DNA of 64,000 nucleotides, taken from the NCBI RefSeq assembly GCF_006539925.1, contig NZ_BJNY01000006.1, positions 124,001-188,000 of the forward strand. Direction: 5' to 3'. This stretch comes from Glutamicibacter uratoxydans (GTDB lineage Bacteria > Actinomycetota > Actinomycetes > Actinomycetales > Micrococcaceae). Under the pieces are notes generated by a model. That model made no database searches. It saw only the letters and a list, made by a program, of their open reading frames with translations, and was not told the DNA's origin. Below, in pieces: positions 36,540-46,343 of the stretch. How positions within the stretch are numbered: position 1 is the stretch's first letter; each line of letters opens with the position of its first letter. The position numbers and the translations under genes are program-made.

Positions 36540-38312
36540 ATGGCCGCAATTTTTGATCCGGGACCAGCAAAGAAGACGAACCAGTCCGCTGAAGACTCCG
36601 ACTATGCAGCATCGATCACTTCCAGCCTTGATGGACTGCGAAATGCGCTGGAGCAAACAACATTGCTCTCAGCTGGCACTGCAGCTACCCACCCCAGTGA
36701 AGTGCTGCGGATCAAAAGCATTCATCAGATTTCTGATTACCTGATTCCTCGTTTGTCGAACCTGAACGCACCACTGCTCGCGGTGGTCGGCGGCTCCACC
36801 GGTTCTGGGAAGTCCACCCTGGTCAATTCACTGCTCCAGGACCAGATCAGCATCTCAAGCGCGGTTAGGCCCACAACCCGAGTACCCGTTCTGGCCCACA
36901 ATCCAGCTGATACAGCGTGGTTTGACGACCAGCGCATCCTGCCGGACCTGCGCAGGGTCCAAGCCGAAGGTGCTGAACGCGCAAGCACGACTGCTGGCAA
37001 AGGCAAAGTGCTGCTGACCCCCAACAGCAGGGTTCCGGCAGGCATCGCTCTGCTTGATGCGCCGGATATCGACTCCATCTCGGAAGACAACCGCGCACTA
37101 TCGGCGCAACTTCTCAACGCCGCGGATCTATGGATTTTCGTCACGACGGCAAATCGTTATGCCGATGCACTTCCCTGGGAGTTGCTGACGGAAGCCGGGG
37201 TGAGAGATATCACAGTGTTTGTCGTCCTCAACCGAGTTCCTCCGGGCGCGGATGCCGAAATAGCACCCGACTTGCGCCGGCTGCTTGCCGAGCACCAGCT
37301 GGATCCGTCGCGTCTACATGTCATCCCCGAGGTGGTTCTGGATGCAAATGGATTCATCCCAGCAGAATTTGTCCAAGACCTAAGGCTGTGGATTGAATCT
37401 CTGGCGAGCGATGCGCAGGAACGCCAAAGAATCGCCGCTCAGACCCTTGACGGTGCACTTAAACGGACCACCGCGGATGTCGGGGAGCTTTTGGCCGAGC
37501 TTCGGGACCAACATCAACAGCTCGAAGACCTGACACAGGACGTGGAACACCGCTTCGGCCTGGCTTTGAAAAGGGCCACTGATGCACTGAATGATGGTGC
37601 GCTGCTGCGTGGAGAAATCCTGACCCGATGGCAGGACTTCGTCGGCACGGGGGACCTGCTCAGGGGCATTGAAGGCGCCGTTGGACGGGTCAGAGACCGC
37701 ATCGGTTCCTTCTTCTCAGGCAAGCCCCCTGCCGAGCGCCGGGTGGAGCAAGCGATTGAAACAGGCTTGCACACGATTTTTGTCTCCGAGATCACTTCTG
37801 CATGCAAAGACACGGAACTGGTGTGGAAAAATACCCCAACAGGCCAGGCGCTGCTCGAAAACTTGCCTGCTGCCGGCCCAGCGGCTGACCTAGAAGAGCG
37901 GGCCGCAACGTGCATCCGCGAATGGCAGAACGATGTCCTGTCCATGATCCGCCAAGAAGGCTCGGGCAAACGCAAGAGCGCAAGGATTGCAGCTATCGGC
38001 GTCAATAGCGTGGCAGTCATCCTGATGGTCGTGGTTTTTGCTTCCACGGCAGGCCTGACGGGAATCGAACTCGGCATTGCGGGCGGTTCGGCCGTCGTGG
38101 GCCAGAAGCTGCTTGAAGCAATATTCGGCGAGGACGCCGTGCGTCGAATGGCCGCCAAGGCTAGGACCATGCTTCACAACCGGGCAAAGGAGCTCATCAG
38201 CAACAGCTCCAGCAAATACCTGGACACTATTGAAACTAATGAACAACCAGAAATTATTTCCCAGCTAACAACCTTTGTCCGCAGCCAAGGGCAGAAAGGT
38301 CAGCACTCGTGA
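36540..38312 (+). CDS. Dynamin/YfjP-like GTPase, first of a pair
   Basis: About 590 residues. The start is ambiguous: ATG 36540 is preferred, GTG 36525 would add five residues. P-loop GGSTGSGKSTLVNSL, switch region RPTTRVPV, G3-like DAPDIDS; the G4 position reads VLNRVPPG rather than NKxD. A central helical region (about 320-440) and a C-terminal membrane hairpin (IAAIGVNSVAVILMVVVFAS and onward) follow. Related actinobacterial pairs are thought to act at the membrane or division site, but the function is not established. The stop overlaps the next GTG by four bases. Confidence 0.82.
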   Translation: MAAIFDPGPAKKTNQSAEDSDYAASITSSLDGLRNALEQTTLLSAGTAATHPSEVLRIKSIHQISDYLIPRLSNLNAPLLAVVGGSTGSGKSTLVNSLLQDQISISSAVRPTTRVPVLAHNPADTAWFDDQRILPDLRRVQAEGAERASTTAGKGKVLLTPNSRVPAGIALLDAPDIDSISEDNRALSAQLLNAADLWIFVTTANRYADALPWELLTEAGVRDITVFVVLNRVPPGADAEIAPDLRRLLAEHQLDPSRLHVIPEVVLDANGFIPAEFVQDLRLWIESLASDAQERQRIAAQTLDGALKRTTADVGELLAELRDQHQQLEDLTQDVEHRFGLALKRATDALNDGALLRGEILTRWQDFVGTGDLLRGIEGAVGRVRDRIGSFFSGKPPAERRVEQAIETGLHTIFVSEITSACKDTELVWKNTPTGQALLENLPAAGPAADLEERAATCIREWQNDVLSMIRQEGSGKRKSARIAAIGVNSVAVILMVVVFASTAGLTGIELGIAGGSAVVGQKLLEAIFGEDAVRRMAAKARTMLHNRAKELISNSSSKYLDTIETNEQPEIISQLTTFVRSQGQKGQHS

Positions 38313-39952
38313 GCGAACGAAAAGTCATTCGTGCAAGATCCAGCCTGAATGAGCAGATCGATGCGCTGGTTGAAGCGTTGGAACTAGGAGGCCAGTACCT
38401 GGCTCCCGAGCTGGTTGAACATGGCGAACAAGTCCTGTCCCGGGCGGAGTCACGCCGCGCATTGTCTTCTGAGCATGTAGTCATTGGCCTTTTCGGAGCG
38501 ACCGGTTCAGGAAAGTCCAGCCTGTTTAATGAACTAGCCGGCGCTGACATTGCACGAACCGGCGTGATTCGCCCGACGACCACAAAAACCGTTGCGGCCA
38601 TATGGGGAGCCGAAGGCTCAGGCGAGCTGCTTGACTGGCTGGACATCGACCAGCGGCATGTGGCCGGCTCGGAGAATCCTCCATCGCTGCTCACCCAGAG
38701 CCTCAAACGCGGCGAGGGTCTGATTCTTCTAGATCTTCCAGACATGGACTCCACCGCTGTGGAACACCACGCCATCTCTGAACGTCTGAGGTCTCAGGTG
38801 GATTTCATGATTTGGGTGCTGGACCCCCAGAAATATGCTGATGCATCCATCCACCACGGCTACCTGCTGGATATGAACAGCTATCAGGGGCACCTGCTGG
38901 TTGTGCTGAACCAGATCGACAAGGTCCCCGAATCTGAACGCCAGCTAGTCAAGGAATCTCTGGACGGCATCCTGAAAGCCGAGGGGCTAGCGGATTCACT
39001 CGTGATGACTGTTTCGGCGCAAACCGGCGAAGGCTTGCCAAAATTAGCTGCAGGCATTCAAAAAGCCTGTTCGAATCGTGCGCTTGCTACACGCAAGCTG
39101 AAGACCGATGTTGATGGAGTCGTGGAAAGCTTGGCTTCCGAGCTCGTCGTGATCAAGGTGCGGATGCCCTCCAAACTTGATCAAGCCGAGCTGGAAAAGA
39201 CTATTTCCCACGCACATGGAGTCCAGCTCATTGCCGAAGCCGTACAGCACTCCTACCGGCTTCGCGCTTCGGCAAGTACAGGATGGCCGCTGACCACGTG
39301 GCTTGTCAGGCTCAAGAGCGACCCGCTCAAGCGTCTGAACCTTGGCCGGGCCAAAGAAAATCCTCAACTTGCCACGACTTCTCGCGGCCCGCGGTCGGCG
39401 GCGGAGTCTTCGGCAATCAGTCTCGGCATTGACAAGTACGTAGCCACGGCGGCTGAAGATCTTCCCCAAGGGTGGAAAGATCCGCTCGGCGCCGAAGTCG
39501 CGGCACAGTCAGAACGCTTGGATCAAGAAATTGATACTGCCATCGCTACTACCGAACTGGGCATCGACAAGCGCTCATGGTGGTGGCCGGCAACCAAATT
39601 TCTGCAGTGGACAGCCCTCGTCGTTGCGCTGGCAGGAGCTCTGTGGCTCGCCGGGATGGCAGTAGCCGGCTACCTGCAATTCGACCTGCCGCCAGCTCCC
39701 AAAGTCGAGGGAATCGCCGTACCGACGCTCATGTTGATTATCGGGATTCTCCTAGGAATCGTTCTCGGCCTGTTGGGGTCATTTCTCAATCGAATGGTCG
39801 CTAAGATAAAAGGAAAGCGTGCACAAAAGAACCTCGAACGATCAGTTTCGATGGTTGTGCGGCAGCTCGTCGTGGGACCTGTCGAAACGCATCTGGACAA
39901 GTACAACAGCTATGCGGCCTTAGTTGACAAGGCTGCGCAGAAAGCAGATTAA
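38309..39952 (+). CDS. YfjP-like GTPase, second of a pair
   Basis: 547 residues. P-loop FGATGSGKSSLFNEL, switch RPTTTKT, G3 DLPDMDS and G4-like LNQIDKVPES, so guanine recognition is better kept than in its partner. Two C-terminal membrane helices are visible (FLQWTALVVALAGALWLAGM and PTLMLIIGILLGIVLGLLGS). The GTGA overlap with the first GTPase indicates coupled translation and probably a heteromeric membrane complex, as in other paired bacterial dynamin-like proteins (inference). Confidence 0.85.
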   Translation: MSERKVIRARSSLNEQIDALVEALELGGQYLAPELVEHGEQVLSRAESRRALSSEHVVIGLFGATGSGKSSLFNELAGADIARTGVIRPTTTKTVAAIWGAEGSGELLDWLDIDQRHVAGSENPPSLLTQSLKRGEGLILLDLPDMDSTAVEHHAISERLRSQVDFMIWVLDPQKYADASIHHGYLLDMNSYQGHLLVVLNQIDKVPESERQLVKESLDGILKAEGLADSLVMTVSAQTGEGLPKLAAGIQKACSNRALATRKLKTDVDGVVESLASELVVIKVRMPSKLDQAELEKTISHAHGVQLIAEAVQHSYRLRASASTGWPLTTWLVRLKSDPLKRLNLGRAKENPQLATTSRGPRSAAESSAISLGIDKYVATAAEDLPQGWKDPLGAEVAAQSERLDQEIDTAIATTELGIDKRSWWWPATKFLQWTALVVALAGALWLAGMAVAGYLQFDLPPAPKVEGIAVPTLMLIIGILLGIVLGLLGSFLNRMVAKIKGKRAQKNLERSVSMVVRQLVVGPVETHLDKYNSYAALVDKAAQKAD

Positions 39953-39958
39953 GTCTCT

Positions 39959-40978
39959 GTGACCATTCGTCAGACCAATGAAATCCCTACCGTGAGCGAA
40001 CTTGGCGAGCAAGGCATTTTGGATGCAATGCTGCCCCTGCTCTCGACGCGAAAAGCCAACTTGGGTCCTGGTGATGATGCAGGTGCGTTGAAGGTCAAGG
40101 GATCTGAGGTTGTCGTCTCTGTGGATACCTTGGTTGAAAACCAGGATTTTCGCCAGGCGTGGCCCAGCGGCTTCAAGCACAAGGCATTTGACGTGGGCTG
40201 GAAGTCCATTGCCCAGAATGTTTCTGATATCAACGCCATGGGCGGCGTGCCTACCGGCGCGGTGGTTTCCCTGTCGCTGCCGGGAGACCTCAGCGTTGAG
40301 TGGGTCAAGGACTTGGCCGCCGGCATGAGCGCAGCAATCGAGGCATTGGGTGCGCAGGACTTGGCGATCGTAGGTGGGGACCTGGGCCGGTCCACGGAGA
40401 TTTCCGTAACGACAACAGTGCTAGGCGAATGTCATCATGGCAAGGTGCTGCGCACCGGTGCGAAGCCTGGCGACAGAATCGCCGTCGCCGGCCGCCTGGG
40501 TTCGGCCGGGGCAGGGCTGGCAGTGCTTGATTCGAGCAAGCAGTGGCAGACCTGGAACCGTTCGGTGCGCCGCCTCGTGGATGCACAGTGCCGTCCTGAA
40601 CCGCCTCTTGAATCCGGTCCGCGCGCCGCAGTAGCTGGCGCAACTGCCATGATGGATATTTCCGATGGCCTTCTGCGCGATGCTGTTCGCATGGCCAAGG
40701 CCAGCAAGGTGAACTTCAACTTTGATTCGACTGCCCTTGAGTCGTTTAAGGCTCGGTTGGAGCCGGCAAGCTTGTGGCTCAAACAGGACCCGATGACCTG
40801 GGTGCTTGAAGGCGGAGAAGACTTTGGACTGCTTGCAACCTTCCCTGCTTCGGTGGAGATTCCGGAGGAATTTACCGTGATCGGGCAAGTCCAGCAACAG
40901 GCGGGACGGCGTTCACTGACCAAGATCGACGGGGAAGTTGTCAACGGATCCCGAGGATTCGACCACTTCAGCTCTTAA
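39959..40978 (+). CDS. thiL: Thiamine-monophosphate kinase
   Basis: Phosphorylates thiamine monophosphate to the diphosphate coenzyme. 339 residues from GTG 39959. PurM/ThiL fold marks: GPGDDAGAL, VSVDTLVENQDF, WKSIAQNVSDINAMGG, VGGDLGRS, MMDISDGLL and VLEGGEDFGLLAT. It follows the GTPases by six bases. In related genomes thiL usually sits near DUF3515 and DAK2/recG; here those genes are about 8 kb away. Confidence 0.94.
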   Translation: MTIRQTNEIPTVSELGEQGILDAMLPLLSTRKANLGPGDDAGALKVKGSEVVVSVDTLVENQDFRQAWPSGFKHKAFDVGWKSIAQNVSDINAMGGVPTGAVVSLSLPGDLSVEWVKDLAAGMSAAIEALGAQDLAIVGGDLGRSTEISVTTTVLGECHHGKVLRTGAKPGDRIAVAGRLGSAGAGLAVLDSSKQWQTWNRSVRRLVDAQCRPEPPLESGPRAAVAGATAMMDISDGLLRDAVRMAKASKVNFNFDSTALESFKARLEPASLWLKQDPMTWVLEGGEDFGLLATFPASVEIPEEFTVIGQVQQQAGRRSLTKIDGEVVNGSRGFDHFSS

Positions 40979-40983
40979 CGCGT

Positions 40984-41009
40984 TGGGCAGGCAGGAAACT
41001 GCCTGCCCA
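40984..41009. terminator. Bidirectional terminator thiL / iclR
   Basis: A perfect 11-base stem TGGGCAGGCAG (40984-40994) / CTGCCTGCCCA (40999-41009) with a GAAA tetraloop, between convergent genes. Confidence 0.85.
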
Positions 41010-41010
41010 G

Positions 41011-41736
41011 TCAGGGCCTTTCGTTCTGTACTCGCAGCAGTTCCGAGAGCTCATGCGCCGCTGCGACGACAACTTCGTGATAAATCTTCCCCGGCTGACG
41101 GGTGAGCCGTTCAATGGGGCCGGACATGGACAGGGCGGCAATCACACGTCCCGACTGTCCTCGAACTGGCGCTGAGACCGAAGCAACGCCTGGTTCGCGT
41201 TCACCCAGCGACTGGGCCCATCCGCGCCGCCTGACGCCAGCCAAAATGGTTGGGGTGAAGCGTGCATGGTGCAGTCCTTCGATCATGCGTTCGTTGTCTT
41301 CCCACGCCAGAAGCACTTGGGCGGCCGAACCCGCTTTCATGGACAGCTGGGTGCCCACCGGAATAGTGTCGCGCAGTCCTACAGGTCGCTCGGCGCTGGC
41401 AATGCACACGCGGAACTCACCCTGCTTGCGGAAAACCTGAGTGCTCTCGCCGGTCTGGTCTCGAAGCTTGAGAAGAATGGGACCAGCGGCGCTGACCAGA
41501 CGGTCTTCGCCGGCGGAGCTGGCCAGCTCGACCAGCCGGCTACCCAGCTCAAAGCGGCCGTGCATGTCCCGTCCGACAAGCCCGTGGTGAGCTAAGGACT
41601 GTGCGATGCGATGCACTGTCGGCCGTGAAATCTGCGTGAGCTCGACGAGCTGTGAAAGTGTCGTTGGTCCGTTTTCCAGCGCATTCAGAATTGCCGCTGC
41701 TTTGTCGAGTACGCCTACGCCGCTACCAGTTGTCAT
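41011..41736 (-). CDS. IclR-family regulator, LtbR-like
   Basis: 241 residues: an N-terminal winged helix (GVLDKAAAILNALENGPTTLSQLVELTQISRPTVHRIAQSL, given by position about 7-47) and a C-terminal effector domain with the IclR motif ERIVEGLHHA-like segment (ERMIEGLHHARF). It is divergent from leuCD with a palindrome between. In Corynebacterium, the IclR regulator LtbR occupies this place and represses leuB and leuCD; I infer the same job here. The effector is unknown from sequence. Confidence 0.9.
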   Translation of the reverse strand: MTTGSGVGVLDKAAAILNALENGPTTLSQLVELTQISRPTVHRIAQSLAHHGLVGRDMHGRFELGSRLVELASSAGEDRLVSAAGPILLKLRDQTGESTQVFRKQGEFRVCIASAERPVGLRDTIPVGTQLSMKAGSAAQVLLAWEDNERMIEGLHHARFTPTILAGVRRRGWAQSLGEREPGVASVSAPVRGQSGRVIAALSMSGPIERLTRQPGKIYHEVVVAAAHELSELLRVQNERP

Positions 41737-41750
41737 AGTTCAATTGTCGT

Positions 41751-41767
41751 ATCTCAGTATTTGAGAT
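41751..41767. promoter_or_regulatory. Operator candidate in iclR-leuC gap
   Basis: A perfect palindrome ATCTCA-N5-TGAGAT, 14 bases from the iclR start and 82 from leuC. It contains TATTTGAGA at 41758-41766, the same 9-mer as before leuB. Confidence 0.65.
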
Positions 41768-41849
41768 TCAAGTCCGCATACTGGAAAAGTCCTTCTGTGA
41801 AGTGTCAAAGTTGAGGTATCAAAAGTACGTAGCTTGAGGAGTGTGTCGC

Positions 41850-43298
41850 ATGTCTGCAACGCAAACGCCACAGACATTGGCAGAGAAGGTATGGAACGCG
41901 CACGTCGTTCGCCGTGGTTCGGGCGAGGGCGAGTCCCGCCAGCCAGATCTGATTTACATTGATCTTCACCTTCTGCACGAGGTGACCTCCCCTCAGGCTT
42001 TCGAAGGTCTACGGATTGCCGGCCGCAAGCTGCGCCGCCCGGACCAGACCATTGCCACCGAGGACCACAACACGCCTACGCTTGACATTGACAAGCCGAT
42101 TGCTGATCTGACGAGCCGTACCCAGATCAATACCCTGCGTGAAAACTGCAAGGAATTCGGAGTCCGCCTCCACTCGCTGGGTGACAAGGAGCAGGGAATC
42201 GTCCACGTGGTCGGCCCGCAGCTTGGACTGACCCAGCCAGGCATGACTGTCGTGTGCGGCGACTCGCACACCTCCACCCACGGTGCCTTCGGCGCCTTGG
42301 CCTTCGGCATCGGCACCTCCGAGGTCGAGCATGTCATGGCGACCCAGTCGTTGAGCCTGAAGCCGTTCAAGACCATGGCCATCAATGTTGAAGGCACTTT
42401 GAAGCCGGGTGTGACGTCCAAGGACATCATCTTGGCAGTCATCGCCAAGATCGGCACCGGCGGCGGACAGGGCTATGTCTTGGAGTATCGCGGTTCGGCG
42501 ATTCGCGCACTGTCCATGGATGCCCGCATGACCATCTGCAATATGTCGATTGAAGCAGGTGCCCGAGCAGGCATGATCGCGCCGGACCAGACCACCTTTG
42601 ACTACGTCAAGGGACGCCCGCATGCCCCATCGGGCGAGGACTGGGACGCGGCAGTCGAAGACTGGAAGCAGTTGCACTCTGATGAAGGCGCCCAGTTCGA
42701 CGCTGAGGTGTTCCTCGATGCTGACACCTTGGAGCCGTTCGTCACCTGGGGTACCAACCCGGGCCAGGGCGTCTCGCTGTCTGACCGGGTGCCAGCGCCC
42801 GAAGACTTTGAGGATGAAAACGACCGCAAGGCCTGCGAGCGTGCACTGTCCTACATGGGTCTGACCGGCGGCACGCCGATGAAGGACATCCGGGTTGACA
42901 CCGTGTTCTTGGGCTCGTGCACCAACTCGCGCATGGAAGATCTGCGTGCGGCAGCGGCGATCATCAAGGGCAAGGAAAAGGATCCTAACGTCCGCATGAT
43001 TGTTGTTCCTGGCTCTGCGCGAGTTCGACTCGAAGCGGAAGCCGAGGGGCTTGACCAGATTTTCAAGGACTTCGGTGCTGAATGGCGTTTTGCCGGCTGC
43101 TCCATGTGCTTGGGAATGAACCCGGACCAGTTGGCCGAGGGGGAGCGCTGCGCATCCACGTCGAACCGAAACTTTGAAGGCCGGCAGGGCAAGGGCGGCC
43201 GCACCCACTTGGTATCCCCATTGGTTGCCGCCGCTACGGCGATCCGCGGCACCCTCTCATCTCCAAGCGACCTCGCAAATACCCCGGTTGCGGTCTAG
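41850..43298 (+). CDS. leuC: 3-isopropylmalate dehydratase large subunit
   Basis: Isomerises 2-isopropylmalate to 3-isopropylmalate with LeuD. 482 residues from ATG 41850 (GAGGA nine bases before; GTG 41841 is less likely). Aconitase-family 4Fe-4S cysteines are seen in [26 protein letters not shown] and [12 protein letters not shown]. It starts the leuCD operon; leuD follows after 14 bases. Confidence 0.97.
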   Translation: MSATQTPQTLAEKVWNAHVVRRGSGEGESRQPDLIYIDLHLLHEVTSPQAFEGLRIAGRKLRRPDQTIATEDHNTPTLDIDKPIADLTSRTQINTLRENCKEFGVRLHSLGDKEQGIVHVVGPQLGLTQPGMTVVCGDSHTSTHGAFGALAFGIGTSEVEHVMATQSLSLKPFKTMAINVEGTLKPGVTSKDIILAVIAKIGTGGGQGYVLEYRGSAIRALSMDARMTICNMSIEAGARAGMIAPDQTTFDYVKGRPHAPSGEDWDAAVEDWKQLHSDEGAQFDAEVFLDADTLEPFVTWGTNPGQGVSLSDRVPAPEDFEDENDRKACERALSYMGLTGGTPMKDIRVDTVFLGSCTNSRMEDLRAAAAIIKGKEKDPNVRMIVVPGSARVRLEAEAEGLDQIFKDFGAEWRFAGCSMCLGMNPDQLAEGERCASTSNRNFEGRQGKGGRTHLVSPLVAAATAIRGTLSSPSDLANTPVAV

Positions 43299-43312
43299 GA
43301 AGGATTCTGAAC

Positions 43313-43918
43313 ATGGAAAAGATTATTAGCCATACCGGTATCGGCGTTCCACTGCGTCAAAGCAATGTGGATACCGATCAGATCATTCCTGCCGTCTACC
43401 TCAAGCGCATCACCCGTACGGGGTTCGAAGATGCCTTGTTTGCAGGTTGGCGCCGTGATGAGAACTTCATCTTGAACCAGGAGCCATTCAATGCCGGTTC
43501 GGTCCTGGTGGCCGGCCCGGACTTCGGCACTGGCTCGTCTCGTGAGCATGCGGTTTGGGCGTTGAAGGACTACGGATTCAAGGCGGTGCTTTCGGCGCGA
43601 TTCGCCGACATCTTCCGTGGCAATTCGGGCAAGCAGGGATTGGTCGCGGCGGAAGTTGCGCAGAGCGACATCGAGCTGATTTGGAAGGAGCTGGAGAACA
43701 ATCCGGGCACCCAGATTACCGTTGATCTGGAATCCCGCACCGTTCAGTGCGGTTCCATCTCTGCGCCCTTCCAGATCGACGACTACACCCGCTGGCGTTT
43801 GATGGAGGGCCTGGACGACATTGGCCTGACCCTTCAGCATGAAGAGGACATCACTGCCTATGAGTCTTCCCGTCCGGCTTACAAGCCGAAGACTCTTCCG
43901 GCTAGGTCAGCTGACTAA
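43313..43918 (+). CDS. leuD: 3-isopropylmalate dehydratase small subunit
   Basis: 201 residues, the swivel domain partner of LeuC. Marks: [21 protein letters not shown], the catalytic loop [17 protein letters not shown] and [19 protein letters not shown] precedes ATG 43313. The gene ends the operon at a long hairpin. Confidence 0.97.
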   Translation: MEKIISHTGIGVPLRQSNVDTDQIIPAVYLKRITRTGFEDALFAGWRRDENFILNQEPFNAGSVLVAGPDFGTGSSREHAVWALKDYGFKAVLSARFADIFRGNSGKQGLVAAEVAQSDIELIWKELENNPGTQITVDLESRTVQCGSISAPFQIDDYTRWRLMEGLDDIGLTLQHEEDITAYESSRPAYKPKTLPARSAD

Positions 43919-43967
43919 TAGCTGCCTGGTGTTGACGCCTAGATTTTGATTCCGAGAGAGAATCGCC

Positions 43968-44034
43968 AAGATTCGACTCGTTCACGGGGCTGCATGCAGT
44001 TTGTGCTACCTGCGAACGAGTCGAATCTTTTTCT
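43968..44034 (+). terminator. Terminator after leuCD
   Basis: A 16-base perfect stem, arms 43968-43983 (AAGATTCGACTCGTTC) and 44014-44029, then TTTCTCTTTT. The 30-base loop is unusually long. Confidence 0.88.
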
Positions 44035-44216
44035 CTTTTAAGTCACGCAATTTATTCCCGAAATTCCGCGCCTGAAAGCATGCTCACAATCGATGCGCCA
44101 CGAAGCTCTATGAACCCTTTATGGACTGTGAAGGCGGTATGCTTACTTAGTCCTGCTAGTTCTCGGCCGGCAGGCCACGGCAGACAATAACGACTACGCG
44201 ATGAGGTAATTCATAC

Positions 44217-45536
44217 ATGGGTAAGGTCTTGACGATCCATGGCGGTGTGCCACTAGAGGGCACCGTTCGAGTAGGCGGAGCAAAGAACCTAGTTCCAAAG
44301 GCTATGGTTGCTGCGCTGTTGGGCGACACTCCATCGGTGCTCCGCAACGTGCCCGAGATCAAGGACGTCACCGTAGTCCGCAATCTTTTGGAGATCCACG
44401 GTGTCAAGGTTGACCAGGACCCGGAAACCGGCGACCTGACCATGGATCCAAGCCAGGCAAAGTCCGCATCGAATCAGGCGATTGATGCCCATGCCGGCGA
44501 TTCTCGAATTCCGATCCTCTTCTGCGGCCCGCTGATCCACTCCCTGGGCGAAGCCTTCATCCCAGACCTTGGCGGTTGCCGCATCGGCGACCGTCCAATC
44601 GACTTCCACCTGGAAGTTCTGCGCGAATTCGGCGCAGTAGTCGATAAGGCAGTAGATGGCATCCGTATTTCTGCACCATTGGGCCTGAAAGGCGCTAAGG
44701 TCCATCTGAAGTACCCTAGCGTCGGCACTACCGAACAGGTGTTGCTGTCGGCTGTTCGCGCCAAGGGCGTCACCGAGGTCAGCAATGCTGCCATCGAGCC
44801 GGAAATCCTCGACCTGATTTCGCTGCTGCAGAAGATGGGCGCGATCATCTCGGTGCACCGCGACCGCATCATCCGCATCCAGGGTGTCGACAAGCTTTCA
44901 GGCTATGACCACACCGCGCTTCCAGACCGTAACGAAGCTGCTTCGTGGGCTTCGGCCGCGCTGGTTACCAAGGGCGACATCTTCGTCCAAGACGCGCAGC
45001 AGCGAGACCTGACCGCATTCCTCCATGTCTACCGCCAGATCGGTGGCGAGTTCGAGGTCAAGTCCAACGGCATCCGCTTCTACCACCCAGGTGGGGACCT
45101 GAACCCGTTGATCCTCGAAACGGACGTGCACCCAGGCTTCATGACCGACTGGCAGCAGCCGCTGGTCGTGGCCCTGACCCAGGCTTCCGGCGTCTCGGTC
45201 ATCCACGAAACCGTGTACGAAAACCGTTTCGGCTTCACCGACGCTCTGGTGCGTATGGGTGCCACCGTTCAGGTGCACACCGACTGCCTCGGTTCGACTC
45301 CGTGCCGTTTCGGACAGCGCAATTTCAAGCACTCGGCTGTCGTCGTTGGACCGGCTCAGCTCAGCGGTGCCGAAATTGATGTACCGGATCTGCGTGGCGG
45401 GTTCTCCCACCTCATCGCTGCCTTGGCGGCGGACGGCACCAGCCGTGTCACTGGCATCGAGCTGATCAACCGCGGTTACGAGCACTTCATGGAGAAGCTG
45501 ACTGCTTTGGGCGCCAACGTTGAATTGAGCGAATAG
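44217..45536 (+). CDS. murA: UDP-N-acetylglucosamine 1-carboxyvinyltransferase
   Basis: First committed step of peptidoglycan synthesis, adding enolpyruvate from PEP to UDP-GlcNAc. 439 residues. The EPT fold begins GGVPLEGTVRVGGAKN, where the conserved Lys-Asn pair binds substrate. The PEP-binding cysteine lies in GGCRIGDRPIDFH; fosfomycin-sensitive enzymes have Cys here. GAGG precedes the ATG. It heads the run murA-plsC-gpsA-ddl. Confidence 0.94.
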   Translation: MGKVLTIHGGVPLEGTVRVGGAKNLVPKAMVAALLGDTPSVLRNVPEIKDVTVVRNLLEIHGVKVDQDPETGDLTMDPSQAKSASNQAIDAHAGDSRIPILFCGPLIHSLGEAFIPDLGGCRIGDRPIDFHLEVLREFGAVVDKAVDGIRISAPLGLKGAKVHLKYPSVGTTEQVLLSAVRAKGVTEVSNAAIEPEILDLISLLQKMGAIISVHRDRIIRIQGVDKLSGYDHTALPDRNEAASWASAALVTKGDIFVQDAQQRDLTAFLHVYRQIGGEFEVKSNGIRFYHPGGDLNPLILETDVHPGFMTDWQQPLVVALTQASGVSVIHETVYENRFGFTDALVRMGATVQVHTDCLGSTPCRFGQRNFKHSAVVVGPAQLSGAEIDVPDLRGGFSHLIAALAADGTSRVTGIELINRGYEHFMEKLTALGANVELSE

Positions 45537-45548
45537 AAAGTTCGGTTA

Positions 45549-46313
45549 ATGGTAAAAATCACGGCTCCCGGAGAAGATCCGAGAACCAAGCGCATCTTCA
45601 ATGTTCTGGGAACAATTGTTCGTCCATTGATGAACAGCTTGATGGGCAAAACGTGGAAGGGCTTCGAGAATCTGCCGGAAGGCGGATACATCCTCTGCCC
45701 GAACCATCTCACCGAGATTGATCCATTGGTAGTCGGCCACGCTATCTACAGCAATGGCCGGCTGCCGCGCTGGATGGCTAAGGAATCCCTGTTCAAGCCG
45801 CCGGTGCTCGGATGGATCATGCGCGAAACCGGTCAGGTTCCGGTGGCACGCAGTGCCTCCGGCGCTGGCGAATCTCTCAAGGCCGCCAAGAAAGTGCTGG
45901 ATGCCGGGGGAGTAGTAGTCATTTACCCTGAAGGCACGCTCACACGGGATCCGGATCTCTGGCCCATGGTCGGACGGACCGGTGCTGCACGTCTGGCGTT
46001 GCAGACTGGCGCACCGGTAGTGCCCATGGCGCACTGGGGAGACCAGGAATTCCTGCCGCGCTATTCCAAGAAGGTCTATCTTTTCCCACGCAAGCATGTC
46101 ACGGTTTCAGTAGGTTCGCCGGTGGATCTCGATGACCTGCGTTCTGGGCCGCGCACCCGCAAGGTGCTGGAAGTAGCCACCGAGCGCATCATGAACTCGA
46201 TTACTTCTTTGCAGGCGGAGCTTCGAAATGAAACGCCTCCGGAAAAGCTGTGGGACCCCAGCGAGCACGGCCAGGCCCGCACCGGCCGCAGCTTTGAGAA
46301 TCCAGACAAATAA
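45549..46313 (+). CDS. 1-acyl-glycerol-3-phosphate acyltransferase (PlsC family)
   Basis: 254 residues. Acyltransferase motifs: NHLTEID (HX4D), GQVPVAR and PEGTLTRDPDLWPM. Converts lysophosphatidate to phosphatidate, at the membrane. It lies 12 bases after murA and before gpsA, which makes the glycerol-3-phosphate backbone. Confidence 0.93.
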   Translation: MVKITAPGEDPRTKRIFNVLGTIVRPLMNSLMGKTWKGFENLPEGGYILCPNHLTEIDPLVVGHAIYSNGRLPRWMAKESLFKPPVLGWIMRETGQVPVARSASGAGESLKAAKKVLDAGGVVVIYPEGTLTRDPDLWPMVGRTGAARLALQTGAPVVPMAHWGDQEFLPRYSKKVYLFPRKHVTVSVGSPVDLDDLRSGPRTRKVLEVATERIMNSITSLQAELRNETPPEKLWDPSEHGQARTGRSFENPDK

Positions 46314-46343
46314 ATTCGTGTCAGTTCGGTCAAAGGAAAAATT

